Counted from the first letter of the stretch, positions 30,601-38,397 are shown. The stretch: 64,000 bases of DNA from Actinernus sp. WN-2022 (GCA_030867875.1 JAOWCC010001589.1:72191537-72255536); one strand, 5' to 3'. Notes: generated from the sequence alone by a model not told the origin. A program made the numbers and translations.

Positions 30601-31608
30601 GTTTAAAAAGTTTTGAAATTATCACTCTTGTCCATTATTCCCGAATAGCTCATGCTATTCTGGTATAATGGTCACTCTTACTGTTTAAAAAGTATTGAAA
30701 TTATCACTCTTGTCCATTATTCCCGAAGAACACTTGTATTCATACGATGTCCCCTATATACAAATGTATACAATTTAAGTCAACAGTGGCCTTGAATTGA
30801 AAAAAAAACCATAAAGATTATTGCGCGACTCGGCAACTGAAAATTCTTATCCTACACATGCTTTTAATAAGCGGAAAAGAAAACGGATAATACTAATTGA
30901 TTGACTGGGAAAAATATGAAGAACTAACAGGTGCTGGCGTTGAATAATTATGCAACCTTCCTCATGCAGCCATCACTGATGTTGAACGGCCCAAGAGAAT
31001 CAAAAATGTTTTTTTCCTGTCCAAACTCGTTCTGCGAGGCCGGACCGACCGGGCAAAATTTATTGTTTCTATCCAAACTGGGCGCTGTGCGATAAAGGTC
31101 TATGTAGGTAGTTTTTTTACTTGAAAGTTAGACACGCCGAATATCTTACAAGAAGGATTTTCAACTGAAGACAGTTTTTACAAAATTTTCTTTTTTATTG
31201 TCGGACATTTATGCGGCTTGCATTGACTCAGTACCTACAGTTGTCATTTCTCCCATTTTCTTTGGAATTATTTGAATATAATTCTGTATATTATAGTTAA
31301 GCCGCTGTATTGACCTAAATTCAGTGTTTCTCCATCTTCTCTTTTAAAATTTTAGGAGTTTGCCGTTAAACTTCAGTGGAGTTTTAACAAATTAATGAAG
31401 TGATATGGTCGCGCGTGTTTAACATCTAGTTCTATGTGTTTTGGTGAAAGCGCTTTTCATATTAGAAAAGGACAAATTTACCTTGCACGGCAACAAATGT
31501 CCTCTCTCGGTAGCGTTCATTGCTGAAGGACTGTTCGGCCAATGCACCCTGGACTACGCAACTTCCAACAACGACAAAAGTAATCGCAAAGTTGAACCAA
31601 AGCGGCAT
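15132..31608 (-). CDS. Secreted PAN/Apple-EGF-fibrinogen-like protein, multi-exon gene
   Basis: I assembled this gene from splice signals and reading phase. Exons (minus strand): 31608-31482 signal peptide; 24490-24282 PAN/Apple; 22856-22727 EGF-like; 17006-16883 start of the fibrinogen-like domain; 15617-15132 rest of that domain and stop. Exon 1 leaves phase 1 and exon 2 enters at phase 1; exon 2 leaves at phase 0 and the EGF exon enters at phase 0; 16883 leaves at phase 0 and 15617 enters at phase 0. The EGF exon leaves at phase 1 but 17006 enters at phase 2, so one short exon of length 3n+1 should lie between 22726 and 17007; I did not find it. The domain order points to a secreted adhesion or recognition protein. 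Molecular function is unknown. Confidence 0.85.
15758..15939. mobile_element. MULE-like MITE with 9-bp TSD
   Basis: TAGCCTCCTCCGCAGGCATCT at the left end is inverted at the right end, with the pair extending ~38 bp. AATCTTAAT flanks both sides (15749-15757 and 15940-15948), an exact 9-bp duplication typical of Mutator-like elements. It lies just upstream of the gene's last exon, in the intron. Confidence 0.85.
16001..16270. mobile_element. MITE in intron
   Basis: TGATAGATGCACAGATGACG and its inverse near 16265 are the termini. Inside, CACAACGTGACGAG at 16177 pairs with CTCGTCACGTTGTG at 16238. Confidence 0.65.
16883..17006 (-). CDS. Exon: start of fibrinogen-like domain
   Basis: The acceptor ATTATCTTTAG precedes 17006 and the donor after 16883 reads AAG|GTAAGT, a consensus match. 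Entered at phase 2, it encodes YRKNMAYTFEVDTKQSDVYC followed by HMSSICGSGGWTLVMKTDGSK. The GGWTLV core is the hallmark of the N-terminal part of fibrinogen-related domains. It exits at phase 0, which joins in frame to 15617. Confidence 0.88.
17166..17345. repeat. (AAT)n microsatellite with adjoining interspersed repeat
   Basis: (AAT)n at 17177-17203 is followed by TTGTATAGCGCATATACAT and TTCTATGCGCTTGAC. GATGTAAAGTGGTAAGCTGTA at 17272 recurs inverted at 57618-57641, so this is part of an interspersed family, probably a retroelement 3' end. Confidence 0.55.
17483..17540. mobile_element. Terminal fragment, CACACCGCGGCAAAACG family
   Basis: CACACCGCGGCAAAACGTCA followed by CGCGCATGCG is the inverted right end of the family seen at 32567-32909. 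No partner end in the matching orientation was found nearby, so it is a solo end. Confidence 0.5.
17803..18554. mobile_element. CACACCGCGGCAAAACG family element with a nested MITE
   Basis: The left end CACACCGCGGCAAAACGTTA and right end ACGACGTTTTGCCGCGAT form the TIR. A second element (18056-18482) sits inside. Without the insert the length is ~325 bp, close to the 343 bp of the copy at 32567-32909. Confidence 0.65.
18056..18482. mobile_element. Nested TIR element (ATTACCAATAATCAGTAA)
   Basis: The left end near 18056 contains AATTACCAATAATCAGTAA and the right end near 18480 its inverse, with outer ATCCTC / GAGGAT also inverted. A tRNA-like stretch (about 18186-18276: TAGTGTAGTGGTCGTGACGC, then GAGTTCAAGCCCG) lies inside and may be a SINE head. 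Confidence 0.6.
19150..19985 (-). pseudogene. 5'-truncated LINE, C-terminal part of reverse transcriptase
   Basis: A 217-codon frame (19914-19261) contains MKFQLHPKKCKELRISF, SVKILGVIIQSDLKW, LLYACQVFHYSLPEYL and LERIQKRAMRILYG, the usual order after the catalytic palm in CR1/jockey-like elements. The preceding EIQAWSM lies in another frame, so a frameshift marks the upstream part. The catalytic YxDD part is absent. It is inserted in copy B of the AAGCATGTT element. Confidence 0.8.
20266..20473. mobile_element. MITE with GGGTGCGTTCGATTGACCGTA ends
   Basis: GGGCGCGTTCGATTGACCGT at the left and the inverse ending CGAACGCACCC at the right are nearly perfect TIRs, 208 bp in all. TTA and TAA flank it; no clear direct duplication. 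Confidence 0.75.
20600..21780. other. Intron sequence, mostly unassigned
   Basis: It contains an open stretch with consensus-like splice sites at 20832-20753 (see rejected items) and, near 21110-21220, a fragment related to the ends of the 5866-7385 element (CGAGCATGCGCAGTAAGAAA). Nothing else recognised. Confidence 0.4.
21792..22069. mobile_element. MULE-like foldback MITE with 9-bp TSD
   Basis: The arms of ~125 bp are almost perfectly inverted around a ~20-bp loop. The ends read TAGTCTGCTTGCAGGCGG and CCGCCTGCAAGCAGGCTA. ATCAGTTCC flanks both sides (21783-21791 and 22070-22078), an exact 9-bp duplication as for Mutator-like elements. Confidence 0.88.
22108..22305. repeat. Minisatellite, ~32-bp unit, about 5-6 copies
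   Basis: The unit is GGGTGCGCTTAATCGAGGGG followed by GACCTAATAGAAT. Units differ at a few positions and become less regular toward the right end. Confidence 0.85.
22310..22560. repeat. Interspersed repeat with imperfect hairpins
   Basis: ACATGAGCGCTTGGAGATAT and CTCGATATCTCACGAGTGAG are partly inverted. TTCACGAGTGAGCGCAGC at 63015 and GAGAAGATATGAAGTTTATC at 62979 appear related, so this is a dispersed family. ACACACGTAAAATTATCG and TTTTTACGTGTG form another hairpin. Confidence 0.5.
22727..22856 (-). CDS. Exon: EGF-like domain
   Basis: The acceptor TTGTTTTCTAG precedes 22856 and the donor after 22727 reads ACAG|GTGAGA. Entered at phase 0, the exon encodes PLNSSCSSEPCKNGATCVPV, then VNMPGYQCECNSFNFGVHCE and AWT. 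Six cysteines in the pattern C-x4-C-x5-C-x10-C-x-C-x8-C and the GYQCEC core identify an EGF-like module. It exits at phase 1. Confidence 0.92.
22963..23065. mobile_element. Short MITE, AAGCCCGGTTTC ends
   Basis: TAAAGCCCGGTTTCTAGATG and its inverse CATATGGAAACCGGGCTTA flank an interior with GCGATCGCTACGATCGTTGC. It sits 107 bp upstream of the EGF exon's acceptor, in the intron. Confidence 0.75.
23198..23375. mobile_element. Probable MITE with CGGCA/CGGT motif interior
   Basis: CGTATGAGTGGGACAAACTA and the inverse of CATATGAGTGTAACGCG bound the block. The interior repeats TACGGCA, GCACGGTTAC and CACGGTAAGG words. Confidence 0.5.
23815..23925 (-). mobile_element. Degraded tRNA-derived SINE
   Basis: CAAACTCAGCTCACATATGG and CACTGCGCCACCCATG in minus orientation match the head of the better copies at 36140-36366 and 58915-59112. 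The B-box part is mutated. Confidence 0.55.
24192..24273. mobile_element. 82-bp hairpin MITE touching a splice donor
   Basis: AATAACCCAGTTTCAGGGTC and ATGCGCAGTTGTACAAA are matched by their inverse to 24273, giving 35-bp arms. Its edge is only eight bases into intron 2, immediately after the donor GTAGGT of the PAN exon. A related half-copy is at 41235-41285. Confidence 0.75.
24282..24490 (-). CDS. Exon: PAN/Apple domain
   Basis: The acceptor TCTTTTCACCCAAG precedes 24490. Entered at phase 1 the exon reads (G)CAVAEGIFKTLIVSSELECT, FSCLSEDNCKTINYQ, LCELSSRTHGQQC, RPGYSLFQRVM. The cysteine spacing (ECTFSC, DNC, LCEL, QQC) is that of a PAN/Apple module. The donor after 24282 is ATG|GTAGGT; an alternative at 24288 (CGA|GTAATG) is also phase 0, so the last two residues are uncertain. 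Confidence 0.9.
24895..25054. mobile_element. Foldback MITE in intron 1
   Basis: TTCACCTGGTGGCCATCTTG, GATTCAAAGCGAGGCAATC and onward pair with the inverse at 24984-25047. Arms are ~70 bp around a ~20-bp loop. Confidence 0.75.
25207..25603. mobile_element. Foldback element, left arm split by a younger MITE
   Basis: The left arm AATAGCTGATATTA...AGTGGCGTCTTCGAA resumes after the insert with TTCGAATAGCAGTTCGGTGG and CGAACGCCTCACT; the right arm is the inverse of the whole (25520-25603). Removing 25242-25402 restores a continuous arm. Confidence 0.75.
25242..25394. mobile_element. hAT-like MITE nested in a foldback, 8-bp TSD
   Basis: CTTCGAAT flanks both sides (25234-25241 and 25395-25402). 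The ends contain ATCCTGTACCGCTCGA and its inverse. The 153-bp length and lack of coding capacity make it non-autonomous. An 8-bp duplication suggests hAT. Confidence 0.8.
26120..26245 (-). pseudogene. Duplicate signal-peptide exon, donor lost
   Basis: Starting at 26245, the frame reads MSLWFIFQAFVIVGMYVFQG, RLAHGNELYRERIFVAI, then YLIF and a stop. It is clearly a paralogue of the exon at 31608-31482 (MPLWFNFAITFVVVGSCVVQ ... NERYRERTFVAVQ), and the sequence just upstream of both ATGs is also similar. Where the first copy has its donor, this one has an ATATATCTT...AAAGATATAT inverted repeat and no GT donor. It is probably a dead exon, though use as an alternative first exon with a distant donor cannot be excluded. 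Confidence 0.75.
26674..26974. mobile_element. TA-flanked foldback with CATTAGGGAAT arrays
   Basis: CAGCTATTTCAATTAATG starts the left arm and its inverse ends the right; TA flanks at 26672-26673 and 26975-26976. The ~85-bp arms each contain three or four tandem variants of GGCATTAGGGAATA. Confidence 0.82.
27060..27715. repeat. Diverged direct repeats ~600 bp apart
   Basis: AATATTGGTATTGCTTTAAC at ~27066 and AATATTGTATTGCTTTAACA at ~27668 are followed by similar TTATT...TTGTTCGAAG. Short matching words precede both. They bracket the MITE at 27298-27504. Confidence 0.5.
27298..27504. mobile_element. MITE, CTGGTTTTCA family
   Basis: GGCTGGTTTTCACTAACGAT at the left and the inverse TCGTTACTGAAAACCAGGC at the right. 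Internal AAGCATAAG/GGAGGCATAAGCAGAAGG words repeat on both arms. Confidence 0.75.
27716..29510. other. Intron 1 sequence, largely unassigned
   Basis: AT-rich. A 26-bp tandem duplication (AGTTGTTAATTAAAATGTC twice) lies at 28309-28350. Around 28920-29000, TGTACACACGACG and GTGTGAACCGGGCTTA resemble degraded MITE ends like those at 30272-30456. No exon found. Confidence 0.45.
29515..29715. repeat. Interspersed repeat, copy 2 (inverse of 5515-5790)
   Basis: It carries the inverse of GGACAAAAACTCGCGCGAGG and the TTGGTGCTGGCTATTCACTT block. The match to 5515-5790 is close over about 200 bp. The minus-strand frame begins MDKNSREVIAA in both copies but diverges and stops, so I do not call a gene. 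Confidence 0.7.
29716..30270. other. No feature recognised
   Basis: AT-rich intron sequence. A 180-codon minus-strand frame overlaps here and into the next MITE; it resembles no family and I reject it as a gene. Confidence 0.45.
30272..30456. mobile_element. MITE, AAGCCCGATGTACACG ends
   Basis: AAGCCCGATGTACACGACAC at the left is inverted as GCCGTGTAAATCGGGCTT at the right. The interior has GGCACGGCGTGACCC and TGCCGTGCC words. Confidence 0.65.
30567..30727. repeat. Direct tandem duplication, 82-bp unit, two copies
   Basis: CTCATGCTATTCTGGTATAA recurs 82 bp later; the two copies differ at two or three positions. Nothing coding. Confidence 0.9.
30728..31481. other. Intron 1, near exon 1, nothing recognised
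   Basis: AT-rich with no TIR, tandem repeat or exon that I can support. Confidence 0.45.
31482..31608 (-). CDS. First coding exon: signal peptide
   Basis: The ATG at 31608 opens MPLWFNFAITFVVVGSCVVQ, GALAEQSFSNERYRERTFV, AVQ. A hydrophobic core of about 14 residues after MPLWFN and small residues near ALA-EQ at 22-26 make a typical cleavable signal peptide. The donor after 31482 is CAAG|GTAAAT and leaves phase 1, which joins in frame to the PAN exon at 24490. The start is chosen because it gives the signal peptide and matches the duplicate exon's start. Confidence 0.88.
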
Positions 31609-31699
31609 GATTAACTGGAATCTGAGCGCACTCAAGGTATAAAGAGCCGGGTCCGAGATGTAATACTATCCATGATGAAAACCACAGAAACGAGAGTAT

Positions 31700-32470
31700 T
31701 AACGTCACACGTCACAACAGCAGAATTTTCGGTATCTCTTTAGCCAATGAATATATTCACGAAATGCAATACATAAAATTAAAATATGATTTGCATTTCC
31801 ATCTAAACTAAGATTTGTCAGTTACGGTCGAAATTTATTTGTGTATCTTCCGTATCAGTTCCGATTATATATTTTTCTCGGTGATAAACTTTGGAATGAG
31901 CCATTTGGGCTAAAGTTTATTCTAGTTCAATATTTGGAAATGTGTTTTCGAGATATTAATAGACGCGTTCAGTTCAAAAGGACAGAAAGTAAACAAGTCG
32001 GTTGGACATTAAAAAACATTATTAACAAAAACAGGTGACTTAGGCGTCATGGTTAAAACATTTTCGGACTCAGTCAACTAAAATCATTTCGTTTAAGAAT
32101 GCTTCATCATTTTGCTTTTCTTCGGTTCAAGTTGCCATTACTGTTCTTTTGCCGGGGTTTTTTAGACTTTAAAAAAATTTACAGCAACTGGTAGCCTAGT
32201 TTACGGTATAATCTATTTTTAGAAAACAATCCTCGCTAAATCAATACCCAGCGTATTGCACCTAATTGAACCAGCAACTATGATTGGTCCTTTGGTAGTT
32301 TCGGGAAAAGAGCGACAGGGCCCATTGACATATTTAAATCGGCCGTTGCTAGGGAAAGTTTGCAGCCTCCTGGCATTTTTAGCCCCTTAAGGTTATTTCT
32401 GGAAGCCAGTACCCTAATTATATTTATTTTAAACTTTTAAACACATATAACTGTTGTATTTTCAAAGGGT
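31700..32470. other. Upstream of the secreted-protein gene, unassigned
   Basis: No promoter element can be named with confidence. AGGGCCCATTGACATATTTA at 32317 recurs inverted (AAATATGTCAATGGGCCCT) at 35872-35890, perhaps the ends of a ~3.6-kb composite that holds the LINE at 33536-35040. Confidence 0.35.
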
Positions 32471-32473
32471 ACA

Positions 32474-32477
32474 ATAA

Positions 32478-32509
<32 letters not shown>

Positions 32510-32511
32510 CG
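32474..32511. repeat. (TTG)n microsatellite, retroelement-tail-like
   Basis: About ten TTG units follow GGGTACAATAAA, the arrangement of a plus-strand LINE 3' end. About 150 bp of A/T-rich sequence before it could be the 3' end of a heavily truncated copy. Confidence 0.7.
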
Positions 32512-32566
32512 TAAAACCCTGAAAATTAAAGAGTGGGCAATGATTATTGTCAAGGTGCTCCTAGGG

Positions 32567-32909
32567 CACACCGCGGCAAAACGGTATGCTCCGCTGGCCT
32601 AAAGAATGAAGGCTCTGCTATCAAATACAAATTACCGAGGGTTTCAACTTTTTTAGTAAATAATTCTATAACTTCGTAAACTCACAGTGAATTACAAATT
32701 AAGAAAACTTCAACCTGTTAAAGGCTTATCTTTTAAGTAGTTTTCTTATTTTTTGACAAAACAGTTCACAAATGGATACTTTTAAGCAGAAATTTTAAAA
32801 TCACGGGTATGTGCCTGTTGTTTCATTTCAGTTTTCGCGGGAAACTGGGGGCGGCCGCGCCGACAAGAAATAGCAAATACGCATGCGCGTAACGTTTTGC
32901 CGCGGTGTG
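32567..32909. mobile_element. CACACCGCGGCAAAACG family, best copy
   Basis: CACACCGCGGCAAAACG at the left and CGTTTTGCCGCGGTGTG at the right are exact inverses. Flanks CTCCTAGGG (32558-32566) and CTCCTGGGG (32910-32918) match at 8 of 9 positions, a likely 9-bp duplication. No coding capacity. Relatives: 12895-13026, 17483-17540, 17803-18554. Confidence 0.8.
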
Positions 32910-32919
32910 CTCCTGGGGT

Positions 32920-33530
32920 AATGTCTTGTAGTCTGATAACGTCATTAAGTGACGTCATGATGACGTCATCAAAATCAGAAAATTTCTAAACTCTCCAAGG
33001 ATTTTTAATCTACTTGTAATTTATGAATATTTTCCGAATCTACGAATTAAGGCGCATAAAATCGAGCATGCGTTTACCATTACGACAAAAAATAAAGATT
33101 TTACAACACTTTTCAGTCCAATTTTAACCTTTTTTGGGCGAATTAAAAGCCATAACTTTGGCATTTATCGTCGGTTTCCAAAATCCATGCACGATTTTGT
33201 GGAGAACGTGGTCGAAAACATTTTAACGGGAAAAGGTTTGGTGTTTAGTGAAAGCGCGCTAAATGTTTAGGATTTTTAGAAACCGGAAGTGAAGAAATTA
33301 ACGCATACGCAAAAGTGCCTGTTTTGTGGTCGTGAAATAGTCGCAGAACTATTGTTGCAGTAAAGTCTACAATAATTGGTCGAACAGGATGTGCATTTTC
33401 TCCTATTTCCTCCGACAATGGCCAGTTTTGGGGACTTGGCTGAATACTCCATTCTGCGATGAGCTAACTTGATTGTCTTCGGACTGTGTGGCCATGGAGC
33501 ACATGCCAGGAACCCATTTCGCGGCAAACC
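32920..33530. other. Unassigned, with clustered TGACGTCA words
   Basis: GTCATTAAGTGACGTCATGA and TGACGTCATC occur at 32940-32972; later words such as ACCATTACGACAAAAAATAA resemble the interior of the 11634-12665 element, so this may be a diverged relative without recognisable ends. Confidence 0.4.
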
Positions 33531-33535
33531 GAAGA

Positions 33536-35040
33536 TAATAATAATAATAATAATAATTTAAATATTTATACAGGAGGCAAACCTCACCCTAAGGTGTTTT
33601 TCAGGAAGGTCCTGAAGGTCCTGTCTATGAATCTATAAAAGGTTAAAATCTAGTAATATAAGGTATTAATTAAAAAATAGCTATAAACATAATAATAATA
33701 ACAACAATAACGTACTACTATATATAAGTAACTAGATAAATCGTTTAAATTGATCTAGATTTAGAATGTTTCTCGTGCTCTCAGATAGCAAATTTCAGTC
33801 CTGAATGGCATGAAAACAAAGGCCAAATTAAACGAGCTACGAGATTTAAGCTTATAGATGTCGTTCTTACTTCTGGTATTGTAGTCGTGCATGTCTCTCT
33901 TAAAAGTAAAAGTAAAATCCCAGTCTATAAAACCATTTAAACATTAAAAAAAATAAGATACGGTGCTTTCTGCGTCTCTCTGATAAGGAATCCCAGCCAA
34001 GTTCTTCCAAGGCCTCTGAAATTAGCTTTGCTGCTCTGTTTTGAAGAAGTTGAAGGGATTTCATTAGAGTATAGTATTGCTTTTGTCTCCCCAAACAATG
34101 TCGCTATAATCTAAGATTGGTAAGATCATTGTGTTGCTAAAAAGTTCTCTAACAGAAGCGGGAAGTAAGTACTTGATCCTGGTTAGTATCCCTAATCTTT
34201 GTTTAACCTTGCTGTTGACGTAGTCGACATGGTCATTCCAGGTAAGGGTTTCATTTATGACGACGCCCAAGTACTTGAATAAATCTACTCTATCAGGATC
34301 TTTGTCGTAGATTTGTACACTAATCGTGTCAAGGTATTTCAACCTCTGTGAACTTCCAATAAGCATAAACTTAGATTTTGCGGTGTTCAAAGTTAACTTG
34401 TGATTGTAAAGCCACTGTGCTACGTTCTTTATGTCTTCATTAAGCATTGACTCTAAGTCCTTATTAATAACTGAATTCGAAGAACAGTACATGGCTGTAT
34501 CGTCGGAAAATAATGTTACCGAAGTATGCCTAAGACAATTGGGCAAATCATTAATGTAAATAGAGAACAATAAGGGGCCAAGGATGGAACCTTTAGGAAC
34601 CCCAACAGACACTTTCCGAATACTTGATGAAACTTGTCCGATAACTGTTTGCTGACGATGATTGCTTAGATAAGTTTGGAACCACGCCAAACTCGTTCCG
34701 CAGACTCCTAGAACTTTCAACTGACTTGTGGAGTAAAACTGTGTGATCGACTGTGTCAAACGCCTTTTCAGTTTAAATCGATGTAGATCACACCGTTTAA
34801 CAAGCCATTGTCCATATTGGTGAGCATTTCGTCAGTAAATCGAGTTAGGGCAAGAGATGTGGATCTGCCGCGCCTAAAACCAAATTGATTGACAGTCAGT
34901 AGCTTATGAAGATCTAAGAAGCCATAAAGCTGTAAGTGAACTGTTCGCTCGATAACCTTACTCACGGTCGGGAGAATGGATATTGGCCGATAGTTGTCCT
35001 TATCAGTCCTATCTCCCTGCTTGAAGAGCAAATAGAAATC
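33536..35040 (-). pseudogene. 5'-truncated LINE with most of the reverse transcriptase
   Basis: On the minus strand: DNYRPISILPTVSKVIER (RT fingers) and FGFRRGRSTSLALTRFTDEM at 35031-34768; then after a short frameshift FDTV..., VGVPKGSILGPLLFSIYIND, the active-site block FSDDTAMY in place of the usual YADDT, LTLNTAKSKFM and LFKYLGVVINETLTWNDHV (34759-34064); then LQNRAAKLISEA (34094-33900). A (TTA)n tail lies at 33536-33560. The order is that of CR1/jockey-like elements. Frameshifts and the altered active site show it is dead. Confidence 0.9.
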
Positions 35041-35044
35041 GAGC

Positions 35045-35755
35045 TAAAATTAGATGAATCTCGTGGCGTTCACAACAGTTTGTTTTCCGACATCAAAAAT
35101 ACTTTTTTAAGGGTGAAAACTGACCTATATTTTAATTAGTTCCACTGAGGTTCAATCACAACTTTACCAGGAACCCGAAAGCATTATCTGGAGACAAAAG
35201 TGTGCATGTTTGTGGAAGATTTGAGTTGAAAACCTGCCGGTCGAAAATCACTTGACTTCTTACAGTGTTCTTGAGTGGGCGTACTTTTCTTCGTGTTTTT
35301 AGAAGCTATTTTCTCGCTGGAAGCAGCCATTTTAGCATCTGTATCGTTGACAAATTTAAATACTATTTACTAGATAGTATCTATTAACAGTAGAAAGAGC
35401 TCGGCTACATCGGAGAGTCTAATACAAGTTTGCGCCGTTCGCTTGCCGTTACTTTTTTACTCGGCCGGTACAAACTATTAATGATTTACCTTTCTCTAGG
35501 TTCAAGTACAGTTAGGTGCCTTCCGAGTCCTGAACTATTGCTTCAAAATTATCGGATTGAGATTCTTGTCAAGTATTATTTTCTTTCACACGATAATAAA
35601 CCAAGCATTTTATTTCCCCGCTACAGCTTGTTCCGACTTTTGAACACTTTACTTCATTCATTCATGAAAACCTTTCAAGTAAACCACGAATAAAACTTAC
35701 AAACATGTATATAAGTATTAAAACTATCGGGTGGCCGGTGAGGTGAACACGCATA
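35045..35755. other. No feature recognised
   Basis: A few short frames, none with recognisable similarity, and no repeats. Confidence 0.4.
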
Positions 35756-35758
35756 AAA

Positions 35759-35814
35759 CTAGCCTGAGAAAACAGCCGACTCATATCGCCCGAGTCGGCT
35801 GTTTTCTCAGGCTA
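35759..35814. mobile_element. Perfect hairpin MITE, ~23-bp arms
   Basis: TAGCCTGAGAAAACAGCCGA and the inverse TCGGCTGTTTTCTCAGGCTA surround a ~9-bp loop. No target duplication was found. Confidence 0.75.
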
Positions 35815-36139
35815 GCAAAATCGCATCTGCTGCTGCGAGCACTGAGATAGCGACGGTGTTGCATAGCAACGAAATATGTCAATGGGCCCTTAACTTGTGC
35901 TTAACGAGAAGTCATTGAGGGCCACGAAATGAAAAAGGCAACGCAGGAATACAGGCATTTTTGCTGGGAAACTGAAGAAGTTTGGAAAAGGGCAAGCACA
36001 TATATGAAACAGCACGCCGAGAACAAAGCTATAAAGTCCAGTACCTTATTTAATTTCCCGCTAAATATTCGCGAGATCAACATTTGCTTAGAATCATCGG
36101 TAGTTTCGGCACATAAAAAAACAACACTGAATTTCTAAC

Positions 36140-36366
36140 GAGACCTGAAACAACCATGGGGGTGTTGGAATTGGAATCGAATTGGAATTTAGCGTGTTGC
36201 TTTTTGCGGAGGGAGGAAAACCGGAGAACCCGGAGAAAAACTCTCGGAGCAAGGGCGGGGTACCAACGAACTCAACTCACATATGGCGCCACGTCCTGGA
36301 TTCGAACCTGCATGGGTCACAGAAGTGAGAGGCGAAGCGCTTAACCACTGCGCCAACCGAGCTCCC
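36140..36366 (-). mobile_element. tRNA-derived SINE, best-preserved copy
   Basis: On the minus strand: A-box-like TGGCGCAGTGGTTAAG, B-box GGTTCGAATCC, then GGCGCCATATGTGAGTTGAG, CTCCGAGAGTTTTTCTCCGG and a 3' end with AATTCCAATTCGATTCCAA. Other copies: 23815-23925, 56683-56905, 58915-59112, 59183-59375. Confidence 0.88.
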
Positions 36367-36379
36367 CTGAAAAGTCAGT

Positions 36380-37000
36380 GCTATACTTGCTGGATAGAAA
36401 AATCGTAAATAATGTCACACTACCTCAGTGGGGATATCATTGTTATCAAACACATGTGGGGATACCACTTCAGATCAAAACATATTTGTCTGATTTGCTC
36501 TTTTTTACCTGGTAATGTTTCTAAAATGTGAGAAAAATACTTTATAAAGAAACAACACCATCTTGAGCGAATTTATTTTATTTTGACTTGGTTTGACAGG
36601 CTATTAAAGAAAGTTTGGAGAATTTGCTCACGTTATATTCAAAATTAGAAATGAAAAATTTAATACTCACCGGGTGGTTTTCATGTAATAAAAAGTAAAT
36701 AACAGTGCCGCGCAGAGATAATGATTCATCTCAGTTCTCTTGTTTAACCTCACTCGTTCGCTGCGACCGCTCGTGGGCCAGCTAAACACTCGAAGATAAA
36801 TCCAGTATCTCCGCGCGGCAATGTACTGATTCCCTTGAAAAATTGACAAAAAGTCTAAAAAATTGAATACGTTTGAAATAAATAGCTATAGAGCTTATGG
36901 CCTAATAAAATTGTATCGAGAAGAATAAATATTAATAACTAAATAATGTCACTCTTCTGAAACTGTCATGATATTTTAATTTGAATTCGTAGAATCAATT
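36380..37000. other. No feature recognised
   Basis: AT-rich with no TIR or frame to support. Confidence 0.4.
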
Positions 37001-37007
37001 ATCTTGC

Positions 37008-37118
37008 GAGCAGAGGTTTCTTATCTCTTTGCCTTTCACCTGTTCGCCGAGAGAAACCGTTTCTCTCGGCGACAGGAAATTAAAGGCAAAGAGATGAGAA
37101 ACTTCTGCTCGCAAATTT
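37008..37118. mobile_element. Foldback MITE, TTGCGAGCAGA ends
   Basis: TTGCGAGCAGAGGTTTCTTA, TCTCTTTGCCTTT and CGCCGAGAGAAAC are matched in inverse to 37118; almost no loop. Confidence 0.75.
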
Positions 37119-37299
37119 TATTAAGTCAATTCTAAACAGTTAATTAAACCTGTTTTTAGGTTTCAGGGATATTTGGCAATATCTCAAGTACGTTAAGCCC
37201 TGGGTTTGACCTTGTCGACAGACCCCCAGCAAAGATTTAACGTTTTCTTGTCTTACTTTACTAATAGTTACTATTTTTAAATTATAACTTAAAATTGTG

Positions 37300-38040
37300 T
37301 TGGGTTAGTGACAAACTCAAATACAATAACTGCACGTGTAAATGCACGCAGTCTCCTACATTTCAACCGTTGTTTTTTTAAGTAATGGTCCAGATAAGAA
37401 CTGTAGTAGAATCCATTGTTCTGCGGCAATGAGCCTCCCCCACATACGATTTTGCTTGAATATGCCTTAAGTGCTTTAGGAGGTATCTACAGTCCAAACT
37501 ACATCTAGAAAATAAAGTATTTGTTATGCTATTGGCTCTTTTTTCTGTGAAAACGCAGAGAAGCCACCATCCAGCCAATCGGATATAGAGAAAACAAAGG
37601 ATTTTTCAATCGCAAATTTGAGAACTTTCCCCACACACGATATTCTTCGAAATTAAATCATAGTTAGTTTGATCAAAAATAAATTCAAACTACAAAAAAT
37701 ATCGAATGAAAATGCATTATTTCGATGGGTTTCTATTGAATTTATAAGTATCAACCAACTGATGAAATTACGAGAAAGAATAATAGAAAATTAACACATT
37801 TTAACATTCCTTGCCGTAGACACTACAGTTCTTATCTGGACATTACTTAAAGAGAACGCAAAAGTAAGAAAGATAATCAATCCGTTTTTCGTTCGGCGTG
37901 AACGGAACTCTATGCTCATCATATTTTTCGAAAATCTGGTTGTGAGAAACAGCTAAAGGCGAATCAAGGAAATAGTAAACCACTTCTCTACGTCCCGTCG
38001 TCATTGCCGTCGCCATCCTGGTTGCCATATTAGGGACCTT
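37300..38040. mobile_element. MITE, 'GGGACTTTA' family, copy interrupted by another MITE
   Basis: The left half (ATACAATAACTGCACGTG at ~37322) and right half (CGTCCCGTCGTCATTGCCGT, ending AGGGACCT at ~38040) match the copies at 6074-6429 and 38033-38397. The insert at 37378-37853 replaced ~45 bp of the family consensus, so the insertion site was also altered. Confidence 0.65.
37378..37853. mobile_element. Nested MITE, AAGTAATGGTCCAGATAAG ends
   Basis: TTTAAGTAATGGTCCAGATA followed by AGAACTGTAGT is matched in inverse at ~37823-37853 with one missing base. The interior is AT-rich. Confidence 0.75.
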
Positions 38041-38397
38041 AAGAAAACGCGACGGCAACGTCTAGGACGACGGCATAAAACAATAGCCTTAATTACAAAA
38101 TACAACAACTGCACGTGAGAATGCACACAGTCTCCTACATTTTCATCGTTCTCTGCAAAAACACAACGTGAAAACTCCAAATTGTACGTTTTAAAGACAA
38201 CGTGAACGTAAGAAAGTAATCAAATCATTTTTCGTTCGGCGTGAACGGAACTCTATAGTCATTAATTTTTTCGAAAATCTGGTTGTGAAAAACAATTCAA
38301 GGCGAACAAGGGAAATTGTAAACACCAAATTTTGGGAGAAAATTGTTTCTACGTCCCGTCGTCACTGCCGTCGCCGTCCTGGTTTCTTAAGGTCCCT
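38033..38397. mobile_element. MITE, 'GGGACTTTA' family, intact copy 2
   Basis: AGGGACCTTAAGAAA at the left and TTTCTTAAGGTCCCT at the right are inverse, with CGACGGCAACGTCTAGGACG inside the TIR. It directly abuts the interrupted copy, sharing the junction around 38035. Confidence 0.75.

Noticed and set aside
33900..35031. Active LINE polymerase gene
   Set aside because: Frameshifts and FSDD in place of the usual YADD show decay.
32317..35890. 3.6-kb transposon with AGGGCCCATTGACATATTT ends
   Set aside because: Only ~20 bp match as an inverted pair and no target duplication was seen; kept only as a note.
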